Source: Tatumella ptyseos
Lineage (GTDB): Bacteria > Pseudomonadota > Gammaproteobacteria > Enterobacterales > Enterobacteriaceae
Direction of reading: 5' to 3'
NCBI RefSeq assembly: GCF_030552895.1
Contig: NZ_CP130649.1
Coordinates: 2,232,001 to 2,296,000, forward strand
Length of the DNA: 64,000 bases
The notes under the pieces were generated by a model. That model was not told the origin of the DNA. It saw nothing but the letters and a program-made list of their open reading frames with translations, and ran no database searches. This document shows positions 45,985 through 54,596 of the stretch, piece after piece (the stretch's first letter is position 1; each line of letters begins with the position of its first letter). The position numbers and the translations under genes were made by a program.

Positions 45985-46821
45985 ATGAATAGTATGAGTT
46001 GGAAAAAATACCCTCAAGAGGTCGTCGATCGCTTATTTTTAGCGATTGACGAAGACGACGTAATTAATAACGAAACGACAGATTTACCCGCGATAGAACT
46101 CGGCACTTCGCAGCAAAATATTAGGGATTATTATGCATTATGTTTACAGCTGTGGGAGGAAGGCTTTACCCGCCAAGAGTTGCTTGGACTGATCAATCAA
46201 CTTTTAGCCGGTCAAGATCTGACTAAAGCACAGCGTAAACAATATAAATATATTCGTGCTCGGTACAAACATTTGCGGTTTGCCCAGCGACTATATAGTC
46301 GTCACCACGATGCAGACAAGATCTTTAAAGCCACAACAGTTTATTTAGGTCACCTACAAGACGGCTTTAAAAATGGCGACAAAAAAAGCATTCAGCATTA
46401 CGGAAAAATTCTGAGACTATTGTTGAGTCGTCCAGTCTGGAATTGGGTTAAACGCTCATTAAACCATCTGCAAGTTGATAACGAAGCCGGTTATAACCAT
46501 TATGTCTCCGAGCAAATGAGTCAACTGGCTAAGATGATAAATAAACCGATGGTGACAGGCACTGAATTCCACGATATTAGGAAAATTGTTAGCCAGCAAG
46601 TCTCTTTTTTCGATACCCAACGTTCCATCGAAAATAACACGCCTCGTATCTACGCTATCTCACGTTTTTTGGCCAATATTAATGGTCTGATGGGTGATAA
46701 ACACGATGAAATGGTGGCCGATAAATTATCAGGCACTCGTGAATATGAAACATTAGCGCCTTTAGATAGTCATATCCGCGATTGCCTGGAACAACTTGTG
46801 GGGAAAATTGTCAGAGCTTAA
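45985..46821 (+). CDS. Hypothetical helical protein, possibly CHAD-like
   Basis: 278 residues, all-helical, rich in Lys/Arg/His. I do not recognise it firmly. The C-terminal half has the spacing of CHAD domains: TEFHDIRKIVSQQVSFFDTQ, then RFLANINGLMGDKHDEMVAD (compare L.alQ..LGe.hD). CHAD domains bind polyphosphate or anionic polymers. It begins one base after the flippase stop, so the two are co-translated. No signal peptide; cytoplasmic. Confidence 0.55.
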   Translation: MNSMSWKKYPQEVVDRLFLAIDEDDVINNETTDLPAIELGTSQQNIRDYYALCLQLWEEGFTRQELLGLINQLLAGQDLTKAQRKQYKYIRARYKHLRFAQRLYSRHHDADKIFKATTVYLGHLQDGFKNGDKKSIQHYGKILRLLLSRPVWNWVKRSLNHLQVDNEAGYNHYVSEQMSQLAKMINKPMVTGTEFHDIRKIVSQQVSFFDTQRSIENNTPRIYAISRFLANINGLMGDKHDEMVADKLSGTREYETLAPLDSHIRDCLEQLVGKIVRA

Positions 46822-46864
46822 TAATACTTAATATTCATTAGGCTCACTGATTGAGGATAGAAAG

Positions 46865-47434
46865 ATGACACGTCAATTTGTCGCAGTATTACTATCACTG
46901 CTCCCTACCCTCGCGATGGCCAATAATTTTATTATTGGCCAACCAGTAAAACCTTTATCGGTGGCCGATAAGGGTCAACTTGTCCTTAATAGTAACACCA
47001 TTACCTATCAACCCTGGAGTAGCCAACAGTTGTTAGGGAAGGTTCGGATCATTCAATACATTGCGGGTCGAAGTTCAGCCAAGAAACAAAATGGCGATAT
47101 GATTAAAGCTGTTAAGGCAGCACAGTTGCCTACAGCTTATTTTCAGCCTGTAACAATAGTTAATGCAGATGACGAATTATTTGGTACCGGATTATTTGTA
47201 GAGGGAAAAATTGAGAAGAACCAACGTAAATATCCTTGGGCTCAATTTGTCATCGACAGCGACGGTAAGGGTAAAGCGCTTTGGCAATTACCTGCGGCGT
47301 CATCAACTATCATTGTCACAGATAAGCAAGGTAAGGTCCGTTGGCAAAAGGATGGCCCGATGACGGATGCTGAAGTGAATCATGTGATTCAACTACTGCG
47401 TCAATTAGTCGCCCAACAGACGGGAAGCGCCTAA
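46865..47434 (+). CDS. ytfJ: YtfJ-family periplasmic protein
   Basis: 189 residues, thioredoxin-like fold. Signal peptide FVAVLLSLLPTLAMA; then GQLVLNSNTITYQPWSSQQL, GKVRIIQYIAGRSSAKKQN, YPWAQFVIDSDGKGKALWQL and SSTIIVTDKQGKVRWQKDG, all matching E. coli YtfJ. Function unknown. A strong bidirectional terminator follows. Confidence 0.9.
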   Translation: MTRQFVAVLLSLLPTLAMANNFIIGQPVKPLSVADKGQLVLNSNTITYQPWSSQQLLGKVRIIQYIAGRSSAKKQNGDMIKAVKAAQLPTAYFQPVTIVNADDELFGTGLFVEGKIEKNQRKYPWAQFVIDSDGKGKALWQLPAASSTIIVTDKQGKVRWQKDGPMTDAEVNHVIQLLRQLVAQQTGSA

Positions 47435-47440
47435 AAAGTG

Positions 47441-47476
47441 ATTGCCGTAATTCCTAACTTAAAGAATTACGGCAAT
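47441..47476. terminator. Bidirectional terminator between ytfJ and the sphingolipid-type operon
   Basis: Thirteen-base perfect arms ATTGCCGTAATTC / GAATTACGGCAAT with a ten-base loop, T run on the right and A run on the left. Confidence 0.9.
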
Positions 47477-47479
47477 TTT

Positions 47480-48652
47480 TTACGCTTTTAGCTCTGCAAA
47501 AGCACGAATAATGGCATCGATTTGCTCATCACTGTGCGCAGCGTTAACGCTACAACGTAATAATGTCATACCGAATGGTGCCGCAGGAGGGAGAACCAAA
47601 TTGACATAGACTCCCTTCTCAACCAAAGCACGCCACATCTCTAGTCCCGCTTCTTTAGATTCGATCATCACAGGAACAACGGGGCTCACTCGCTCACCAA
47701 GTTTATAACCAAGATCAGCAAGGCCTTTATAGAGGCGATGCGCGTTACGCCATAATTTCTCACGTAATGCCGTTGAATGACCAACCTGCCGTAATGAGGC
47801 TCTTACTGAAGCAATACTTGCTGGAGACGGAGATGCTGTGAAAATATAAGGTCGGCTGCAATAGCGTAAAACATCGAGCTGTTTACCGCCTACAGCAAAT
47901 CCACCAATCGCAGCGAGACTCTTCGAGAAGGTTCCCAAAATAATATCGATATCGGCTTCGACACCCAGTTCTTCAACCAGCCCTCGGCCTTTTTCGCCCA
48001 TCACGCCAAAGGAGTGTGCTTCATCAACTAAGATGTAACCACCGTAACGACGCTTTATATCGACAATCTCTTTTAGCGGTGCGACATCACCCAGCATGCT
48101 ATAAATACCTTCAACGATGATGATCGCTTCTTTCGCTTTCTCACCCAAACGTTGCATACGGCGTTCAAGGTCTTTAGCATCGTTATGGCGAAAACGAATA
48201 ATTTGCGCGCCACCTAATGCACACGCATCGTAGATGCTGGCATGCGAATCTTCATCGATGATCACCACAGCATCCGGCGTAGCTAAGGCACTGATTACGC
48301 CCAAATTTGCGGTGTAGCCCGTAGAGAAAACAATCGCGGTTGGTAAATCGAAAAATGCTGCGATTTCTTGCTCTAAAGCTAAGTGTGATCCAAAGGTACC
48401 GTTCGCCATACGAGACCCCGTTGTTCCGGTCCCTTGTAAACGTAAGGCCTCCTGGCTCTCTTGAATGGCTTGCGCATCAAAAGTTAGACCGAGATAGTTA
48501 TTTGACCCTGCGAGGATAATTCTTTTATCGCCGATACGTCCTTCAGTCGCTGAATAGATTTCATCGATACAGGTTCCGAAAGGATTGATACCCTCTACTT
48601 GGAATTTTTGACGCTCTTCAACAAAGCGAGTGAACTTGTCATATAAACCCAT
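47480..48652 (-). CDS. spt: Alpha-oxoamine synthase, serine palmitoyltransferase-like
   Basis: 390 residues, PLP-dependent, of the family of BioF, KBL, HemA and SPT. Motifs: AGSNNYLGLTFDAQAIQESQ, GTGTTGSRMANGTFGSHLAL, VDEAHSFGVMGEKGRGL with the PLP-contact Asp/His, and the Schiff-base Lys (K244) in TFSKSLAAIGGFAVGG. Last gene of FAAL-epimerase-ACP-AOS; ATG overlaps the ACP stop. A dedicated ACP and ceramide-synthase-like neighbour favour serine + acyl-ACP to 3-ketosphinganine over biotin or threonine metabolism. Assignment to SPT is by context; the symbol is provisional. Confidence 0.75.
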   Translation of the reverse strand: MGLYDKFTRFVEERQKFQVEGINPFGTCIDEIYSATEGRIGDKRIILAGSNNYLGLTFDAQAIQESQEALRLQGTGTTGSRMANGTFGSHLALEQEIAAFFDLPTAIVFSTGYTANLGVISALATPDAVVIIDEDSHASIYDACALGGAQIIRFRHNDAKDLERRMQRLGEKAKEAIIIVEGIYSMLGDVAPLKEIVDIKRRYGGYILVDEAHSFGVMGEKGRGLVEELGVEADIDIILGTFSKSLAAIGGFAVGGKQLDVLRYCSRPYIFTASPSPASIASVRASLRQVGHSTALREKLWRNAHRLYKGLADLGYKLGERVSPVVPVMIESKEAGLEMWRALVEKGVYVNLVLPPAAPFGMTLLRCSVNAAHSDEQIDAIIRAFAELKA

Positions 48653-48906
48653 TATTGCTCTCCAATCAGGGGTTCAATGGCTGCGACGAGTTGTTCTGGT
48701 GTTTTCACATTCATTAGGATGTTGATTGGGATTGAGATATCAAGTTCATCTTCCAACATCATCAGTAAACGCATTACGTTGACTGACTCTAAACCAAGAT
48801 CATTAACTAAATCACTATCAGGTTTAACAGTTTTACCTTCGGCTACAAGTTGTCCAAGACAATCTATAACATAATCGAGTAGCTGCTGTTTATTTTCCAT
48901 TGCCAT
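48652..48906 (-). CDS. Acyl carrier protein
   Basis: 84 residues, four-helix ACP. The phosphopantetheine site is Ser41 in NDLGLESVNVMRLLMMLEDE (Glu-Ser instead of the usual Asp-Ser). The acidic helix 2-3 region is normal. It is not the housekeeping AcpP, which would be among the fab genes. Coupled to the AOS (TAATG) and 21 bases after the epimerase; probably the acyl donor carrier for SPT, charged by the FAAL. Confidence 0.9.
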   Translation of the reverse strand: MAMENKQQLLDYVIDCLGQLVAEGKTVKPDSDLVNDLGLESVNVMRLLMMLEDELDISIPINILMNVKTPEQLVAAIEPLIGEQ

Positions 48907-48927
48907 CTTTTTACCTAAAAATGTTAA

Positions 48928-49845
48928 TCAAAATAGTCCGTCGCGTAATGCGCGTTCTAACCTTATGTTCGGGGTCCAGCCAATATCACGAGTTATCATC
49001 TCGTTGGTTGCTGACCAGTTTTTATGCGTTAACTCACCAATCTTGCTATGCGTTAACATCGGTTCTTGACCGGATAAACAACTAAATTGAGTCGAGAGCG
49101 TGGCGATTATTTTCAGTAACGGTAGCGGGACTTTTATCAGTTTGACCGGTTTGTTTCGAATAGATTGGCCAATCGCTTGTAAATCTTGCCAATGGTAGCT
49201 TGACGGCATCCCGTCACACAGTTCGTAAGGGACGGAGTTCTCAACTTTCGCTTCAATCCATTTTAGTACCGCTTCTGCGAAGTCATAAACATGCAGAAAA
49301 GATAACTGTGTCGCTGAAGAGCCGGTTTGCGGTAGTAAACCGCGTAACAGCCAAGAGAATACTGGGTGGAGTTCTTTATCTCTAGGACCATACACGGCAG
49401 TAGGGCGAAAGATACCTAACGATACGCGAGAAGCTTGCGCCACCAATTGCTGTTCCGCAGTGGCTTTAGAGTGGGCATACCACGAAAGTTCTGGATGACG
49501 AGCAGCCAGTGAAGAGATAAAGAGGTATCGCTTACAGCTAACGCTATCTTCTGCGGCCCGAAGTAAACGTAAACTTCCTTCAACATTTGCCTGCGTAAAG
49601 GTTGAGATATTTTTACCTCGCACTTGGCCTGCACAGTGGATAACGACATCAGCCCCGGTAACTAATTCGGCCAGTGAAGCCTCATCTTCTAATGACCCTC
49701 GTACCCATGTCAGACCGGCTGTGGTCGAATAATGAGAAGGCGAGCGCGTCAGCGCTCGCACTTGTAGCCCAGCAGATAACAGTTTCTCGACAAAGTGCGA
49801 ACCGATAAAACCCGTTGCACCTGTCAAGGCAACAGTTTGGATCAT
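48928..49845 (-). CDS. NAD-dependent epimerase/dehydratase, candidate ceramide reductase (CerR-like)
   Basis: 305 residues, extended SDR. Rossmann motif VALTGATGFIGSHFVEKLLS at the N-terminus; catalytic YxxxK in SWYAHSKATAEQQL; GIFRPTAVYGPRDKELHPVF is the usual substrate-domain entry. Its stop-start overlaps (ATGA) with the FAAL show one translation unit. In Caulobacter the homologous position holds CerR, which reduces the 3-keto group of oxidised ceramide. The same role here is inferred from the gene set. Confidence 0.72.
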   Translation of the reverse strand: MIQTVALTGATGFIGSHFVEKLLSAGLQVRALTRSPSHYSTTAGLTWVRGSLEDEASLAELVTGADVVIHCAGQVRGKNISTFTQANVEGSLRLLRAAEDSVSCKRYLFISSLAARHPELSWYAHSKATAEQQLVAQASRVSLGIFRPTAVYGPRDKELHPVFSWLLRGLLPQTGSSATQLSFLHVYDFAEAVLKWIEAKVENSVPYELCDGMPSSYHWQDLQAIGQSIRNKPVKLIKVPLPLLKIIATLSTQFSCLSGQEPMLTHSKIGELTHKNWSATNEMITRDIGWTPNIRLERALRDGLF

Positions 49846-51599
49846 TGCTTATTTCCAGCAAGTTGTAACTGAGGCTCGAAATGTTTATTTAAATACAGTT
49901 TTTTGGCTTCTGCCCGCGCAGGCTTACCGGACGAAGTCCGAGGAATACTGTGTGGTGGAACCAAAACCACATCAACTGAGACACCAAATTCATTACGAAT
50001 ACGCGATGAGAGTGAATGAACGATCTGTCCACGGCGTTCAGTAGAGGTCACGCGGCACTGAATCTGCAGAATAATTCTTTCGGCATCATCGTGTTCTTGA
50101 TTGGTCATAAAGGCGATTGCATCGCCGGTACGCACTTCTGGTTCAGCTTCGGCCATATACTCAATATCTTGTGGCCAGATATTACGCCCACGGATGATGA
50201 TAAGATCTTTTTTACGCCCAGTGATATAGAGATTACCGTCGAGTAAATAGCCAAGATCTCCGGTATCTAGCCAACCTTTATCTTGAATCTGCTGGTGCGA
50301 CTCTTTATCGCGAAAGTAACCGCGCATTAAGCTTGGGCCGGCAATACAGATATGGCCGATACTTCTTTCCGGAAGTGGCTCATCTTTTTCGTTACGGATA
50401 ACAATTTCGTGCCCAGGCATCGCTTTTCCGCAGTTTACGAAAACCGCACGGGCAGCATTATCATCCGTTGGCGGCACAGCTTTACTTTCGTATTCTAGGA
50501 TATAGCGATCAACCACGTTATAACGAGGTCCTGTTGCGTTATCGAAGAAACTGACCGCCAAAGTATTTTCTGCTAACCCATAACAAGGCATGAAGGTGTC
50601 TTCACCGAAGCCAACTTGACTAAAATGCTCGGTAAAACGGTCCAATAATCCAGACGGAATAGGCTCTGCCCCGACCCCGGCGATTCGCCAGCTTGAGAGG
50701 TCTAATTCTGCCAGTTCTTTCTCGTTGCTGCGACGCAGACAGATTTCATAGCCGAAAGGAGGAGCAACGGACACCGTACCTTTATTCTTAGTAATAAGTT
50801 TCAGCCATTGAATCGGGCGCATCGCAAAATCTTGCGTACGCAGATAATCCACCGAAATCTGTGTGGCGACAGGCGTCAACACAAAACCGACTAAGCCCAT
50901 ATCATGGTAGAACGGTAACCAAGAGACGCAACGATCATCTTTTTTTAGCTTGATGCCATCATGGCTAATAGCACGGAGATTAGCCATTGCGGAGGCTTGG
51001 GTCACAACAACACCTCGTGGAAAGCGGGTGCTGCCAGAGGTATATTGTAAGTAAGCAATGTCTTCTGCGGCGACCTGAGGTAATTCGCTGGTCGCATCGT
51101 AGGTGAGTTCAGCAAAGGCTTCGTGGCTAAGAATCGTCGGCGAATTGTAGTCACAGACGACTTCTTGCACCATTGGCAGCCACTCTTTACTACTCAACAC
51201 TACAGAGGCTTGGCACCCATTAAGTAAACCCGTCAGTTTTTTGACGTAAGAAGCACTTTGGCCTATCCCCATTGGGATAGCGAGCGGTACGGCAATTAGC
51301 CCCGCATATTGACATGCAAAAAATGTTTCGACGAACTCAACACTGGTTTCTGCAATGAGTGCAACGCGATCCCCTTTAGTTAATCCTAAAGCAAGCAACT
51401 TCTTAGCACCCTTTACCGCATTAGTTTTGAGCATGCTGTAGGGTACTGCAGCCATCAGATTGTTACGGCGATCGTAAAAGTTCATGCCGGTTTCACCTAA
51501 TGCTGCATAATCCAATGCCTCAGCTAGCGTTGCAAAATCTGCATAGCGAATTGGAAGTTGGTGATGGGATTGAGTTGCAAACGTTGTAGACGCTTCCAT
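49842..51599 (-). CDS. Fatty acyl-AMP ligase / acyl-ACP synthetase
   Basis: About 585 residues, ANL superfamily. P-loop AYLQYTSGSTRFPRGVVV (Arg in place of the usual Lys), SWLPFYHDMGLVGFVLTPVA, typical of FAALs, then FMPCYGLAENTLAVSFF, DTGDLGYLLDGNLYITGRKK and GRNIWPQDIEYMAEAEPE. FAALs make acyl-adenylates and load ACPs rather than CoA. First gene of the operon, divergent from the GNAT gene. ATG 51599 used, with AGGTG upstream; a GTG four codons earlier is possible. Confidence 0.88.
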   Translation of the reverse strand: MEASTTFATQSHHQLPIRYADFATLAEALDYAALGETGMNFYDRRNNLMAAVPYSMLKTNAVKGAKKLLALGLTKGDRVALIAETSVEFVETFFACQYAGLIAVPLAIPMGIGQSASYVKKLTGLLNGCQASVVLSSKEWLPMVQEVVCDYNSPTILSHEAFAELTYDATSELPQVAAEDIAYLQYTSGSTRFPRGVVVTQASAMANLRAISHDGIKLKKDDRCVSWLPFYHDMGLVGFVLTPVATQISVDYLRTQDFAMRPIQWLKLITKNKGTVSVAPPFGYEICLRRSNEKELAELDLSSWRIAGVGAEPIPSGLLDRFTEHFSQVGFGEDTFMPCYGLAENTLAVSFFDNATGPRYNVVDRYILEYESKAVPPTDDNAARAVFVNCGKAMPGHEIVIRNEKDEPLPERSIGHICIAGPSLMRGYFRDKESHQQIQDKGWLDTGDLGYLLDGNLYITGRKKDLIIIRGRNIWPQDIEYMAEAEPEVRTGDAIAFMTNQEHDDAERIILQIQCRVTSTERRGQIVHSLSSRIRNEFGVSVDVVLVPPHSIPRTSSGKPARAEAKKLYLNKHFEPQLQLAGNKQ

Positions 51600-52218
51600 A
51601 TAGTGGTACACCTGTTGATACTAATAGATATTGAGGAAGTTTAAGCTCCATATAAGAGAGCTCCCGACCAAAGTAGTAATTCAAGCATCTTCCAACCTAC
51701 GATGTAACATCGCTGACTGCCCCCAATCCACTCACATCACTCATAAAGCGACGAGTTAGACGCATTGTCTCTAATAGAATTTAGCTTTCATGGTGCAGAC
51801 GTAGGGTGTGTACTAACCGTTTGCTCAATGCTTACATGAAATTTTAGACAACAACGCTTAGGGTTTTAAGGGACTTACTCTGAAAACGCTCGGCAATTGT
51901 AAAGATCTTAAAATATCATGTCATAGGTAATATGTGCGTTCCACTACTTTTAATACTAAATTGCGCACTCACCGCTAATCTGTAACGTTTTCATTTAAAA
52001 TCATAAGGTTCGTTACAAATAAGTAGTATGTCAGAATGTTTTCAGGCTAACCTTCAAAAATAAATTGACAATTACCACAGTGACTGTTTCGATATACTAA
52101 CACACTGCCGAGTCTATAGCCTCCTCTTTCTTTATTGCTGCATGTTGCTGCGTCTCTTACCAGGGGCGTTTAAAGCGATCTGCTGCCAATTTAACAATTA
52201 CTTGAAGTAATGGTATTT
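51600..52218. other. Divergent intergenic region in the lipid cluster
   Basis: About 600 bp, AT-rich, between the FAAL operon and the GNAT gene. No ORF or RNA recognised. Probable control region for both directions; no palindrome strong enough to name as an operator. Confidence 0.5.
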
Positions 52219-53343
52219 ATGATCTCAATAGAAAAAGTTTCGTCCAAACAAGATCTGAAAGCCTTCATCAATTTTCCCTCTACGCTATTTGCGGGTGACG
52301 AGAATTGGATCGACCCATTATTTGTCGAGCGTGAAGAACATCTCTCTAAAAAGAATCCAGCCTCTGAACACGTTGTTTGGCAAGCTTGGTTAGCTAAACG
52401 CGGTTCTGAAGTCGTCGGGCGCATTACTGCACAAATCGATTCCTTACACCGAGAATTATATGGTCCCAACACGGGTCATTTCGGCATGATCGACGCGATT
52501 GATGATGAGGAGGTCTTCGCCGCGCTATTCAACGCCGCAGAAGAATGGCTTATTTCTCAAGGTGCTCATCAAATCACAGGCCCCTTTAGTCTTAATATCA
52601 ACCAAGAAAGTGGTTTATTAGTCGACGGCTTTGATACGCCGCCCTCTGCGTTGATGACCCATGGTAAGCCTTGGTACGGCAAACACATTGAGAAGCTGGG
52701 ATACAGCAAAGCTATTGATCTCATCGCCTATTGGATGAAGCGAACGGATCTTCACTTTGAACCGGGCCTTACCAAATTAATGGATAATGTTCGTAAAAGA
52801 GTGACCATCCGTCCGCTCAATCGTAAAATTTTCGACCAAGAGATGCAGATTCTTAGAAACCTGTTTAATTTAGGTTGGCAAGATAACTGGGGTTTTGTTC
52901 CTTTTACTGAACATGAGTTTGCTACCATGGGGCAACAGCTTAAATACCTGGTACCGGACGATATGATCTATATCGCGGAAATTGATGGTGAGCCTGCAGC
53001 CTTTATCGTCGGCCTACCGAATATCAATGAAGCGATTGATGGTCTCCAGGGCAAACTACTCCCTTTTGGATGGGCTAAAGTGTTATGGCGTCTAAAAGTT
53101 CGTGGCGTACGCACCGCACGAGTGCCATTGATGGGAGTTAAAAAGGAGTACCAATTCAGCCGAATCGGACCAATCATTGCTCTACTCTTAATCGAAGCCT
53201 TACGCGAACCTTTCCGTCGTCGTAATATTGATGCACTGGAAATGTCTTGGATTCTCGAAACCAATACCGGTATGCGTACTATTCTGGAACGTATTGGTGC
53301 TGAACCCTACAAAAACTATCGATTATTTGAGAAGAAGATTTAG
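52219..53343 (+). CDS. GNAT-fold N-acyltransferase, candidate bacterial ceramide synthase (bCerS-like)
   Basis: About 374 residues, longer than ordinary GNATs. INFPSTLFAGDENWIDPLFV at the N-terminus and ITGPFSLNINQESGLLVDGF in the middle are features I associate with the protein family that includes Caulobacter bCerS; the C-terminal GNAT half has MGVKKEYQFSRIGPIIALLL and MSWILETNTGMRTILERIGA. bCerS N-acylates 3-ketosphinganine with acyl-CoA. Divergent to FAAL-CerR-ACP-SPT. ATG 52219 is preferred for spacing from GAAG; ATG 52210 is possible. Confidence 0.75.
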   Translation: MISIEKVSSKQDLKAFINFPSTLFAGDENWIDPLFVEREEHLSKKNPASEHVVWQAWLAKRGSEVVGRITAQIDSLHRELYGPNTGHFGMIDAIDDEEVFAALFNAAEEWLISQGAHQITGPFSLNINQESGLLVDGFDTPPSALMTHGKPWYGKHIEKLGYSKAIDLIAYWMKRTDLHFEPGLTKLMDNVRKRVTIRPLNRKIFDQEMQILRNLFNLGWQDNWGFVPFTEHEFATMGQQLKYLVPDDMIYIAEIDGEPAAFIVGLPNINEAIDGLQGKLLPFGWAKVLWRLKVRGVRTARVPLMGVKKEYQFSRIGPIIALLLIEALREPFRRRNIDALEMSWILETNTGMRTILERIGAEPYKNYRLFEKKI

Positions 53344-53366
53344 TCAGAGTGGTGACTTGTCAACCT

Positions 53367-53396
53367 GGTAGCAACGAGATCGTCTCGCTTGCTACC
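53367..53396 (+). terminator. Stem-loop after the bCerS-like gene
   Basis: Arms GGTAGCA-A-CGAGA / TCTCG-C-TTGCTACC around TCG; T tract weak. It lies before the DgkA-like gene, so partial read-through is possible. Confidence 0.5.
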
Positions 53397-53423
53397 CTTC
53401 AAACCTATTTAAGATAACTCATC

Positions 53424-53783
53424 ATGTCGATTGAAAAAAAGACTGGTTTAAAACGCTTAATTTTCAGCATTAATAACTCTTGGTCGGGAGTGACTGACGC
53501 ATTCAAAACCGAGGATGCTTTCCGTCATATTTTTATCTTTAGTACCCTACTGCTGTTAATATCCTTCACATTAGATATTTCTAAGACACAACACGTCGTA
53601 CTAATTTTATGCAGCTTTCTGTTGATTATCATTGAATTACTGAATACTGCTATTGAAACAGTCGTTGATCGAATTTCATTTGAAATTCATCCGCTCTCAA
53701 AACGTGCAAAGGATATGGCGGGAGCCGCACAATTAGTCGCAATTGTAGCGACGCTATTAACTTGGTTGATCATTCTTTTCTAA
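53424..53783 (+). CDS. DgkA-type small lipid kinase
   Basis: 119 residues, three helices, same size as E. coli diacylglycerol kinase. SWSGVTDAFKTEDAFRHIFI, LLIIIELLNTAIETVVDRIS (active-site Glu/Asn/Glu/Asp) and HPLSKRAKDMAGAAQLVA (Lys/Asp) are all present. The housekeeping dgkA is normally beside lexA, so this may be a second copy for another lipid. DgkA can phosphorylate ceramide in vitro, which makes a ceramide-kinase role reasonable but unproven. Confidence 0.85.
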   Translation: MSIEKKTGLKRLIFSINNSWSGVTDAFKTEDAFRHIFIFSTLLLLISFTLDISKTQHVVLILCSFLLIIIELLNTAIETVVDRISFEIHPLSKRAKDMAGAAQLVAIVATLLTWLIILF

Positions 53784-53844
53784 ATGCATGAGCCATTAGA
53801 TAAAATTAGGGCGCTAGAGAAGTAATGCCTAACGCCCTGTTCAG

Positions 53845-54576
53845 CTATTTTATCGCTTTGACCGCAGCCACTACGCTGGCAAGCACCTCATCGTAGGGCT
53901 TTCTTGAATCCAAATCTAAGATATTCGCACCGTTGTAGGTAAGTTGTCGCATTACCTCAATCTTATCGCTTAGTTCTTGGTAACTATGATCAGGTTTACG
54001 TGCAAAAGCAGTCTCAACATCAATGTCCAAACGAATAATTAATTCTGGCTGATAGTTTGCTAATTTTTCGTAGATGACGACTTCACGCTTCGCCATCTCC
54101 TTGAGTAACCAACCCTTCACCCGTTCAACACCTAAACCTGGCCCGTCGTAATGAAATCCTGAAATCTCCGCTTGTGGGTAGCGATCAGCAATCACCAATA
54201 CACCGCTTTCTGCCAAGGCTTTCGCTTTATGAAAATTAGAAGAACGCCAGCAAGAGAGCGCGTACATGATGAAAGCAGCCCATAAAGGGGGAGCTTCACT
54301 ACGCATACTTTGGGTTTTTTCAGATTTTTTTGCTAAACGACGTTCAAGCCAGACGCCAATAATTGGCAGCTTTTTAATTTTATCACCATCTTCGCCTGAA
54401 ATTAGCCCTAAGTAACGACGCTCAGTAGGTCTAATTTTCTGCATTGCTTTAATCAAGTCCGCAGTAATAGTCGATTTTCCCGAGCCGTCACAACCGACAA
54501 TCGCGACCATACGTGGTACAACGATTGGCGTTGCTGAAGAGCAGGATGACGTCTGTGCGTCGGAATGAGTTGTCAT
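53845..54576 (-). CDS. Thymidylate-kinase-like P-loop kinase, paralogue 1
   Basis: 243 residues. Walker A GCDGSGKST (about 28-36), DRYPQAE (about 131) like the DRY/H motif of thymidylate kinases, then ARKPDHSYQELSDKIEVM in the lid position, and a C-terminal ANILDLDSRKPYDEV. Much less like Tmk elsewhere. A 20-residue Ser/Thr-rich N-terminus precedes the fold. One of three paralogues in this lipid cluster; the substrate is unknown, perhaps a lipid head group or nucleotide-linked precursor. Confidence 0.78.
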   Translation of the reverse strand: MTTHSDAQTSSCSSATPIVVPRMVAIVGCDGSGKSTITADLIKAMQKIRPTERRYLGLISGEDGDKIKKLPIIGVWLERRLAKKSEKTQSMRSEAPPLWAAFIMYALSCWRSSNFHKAKALAESGVLVIADRYPQAEISGFHYDGPGLGVERVKGWLLKEMAKREVVIYEKLANYQPELIIRLDIDVETAFARKPDHSYQELSDKIEVMRQLTYNGANILDLDSRKPYDEVLASVVAAVKAIK

Positions 54577-54596
54577 AGTAGAGCTATTTACCGTTA

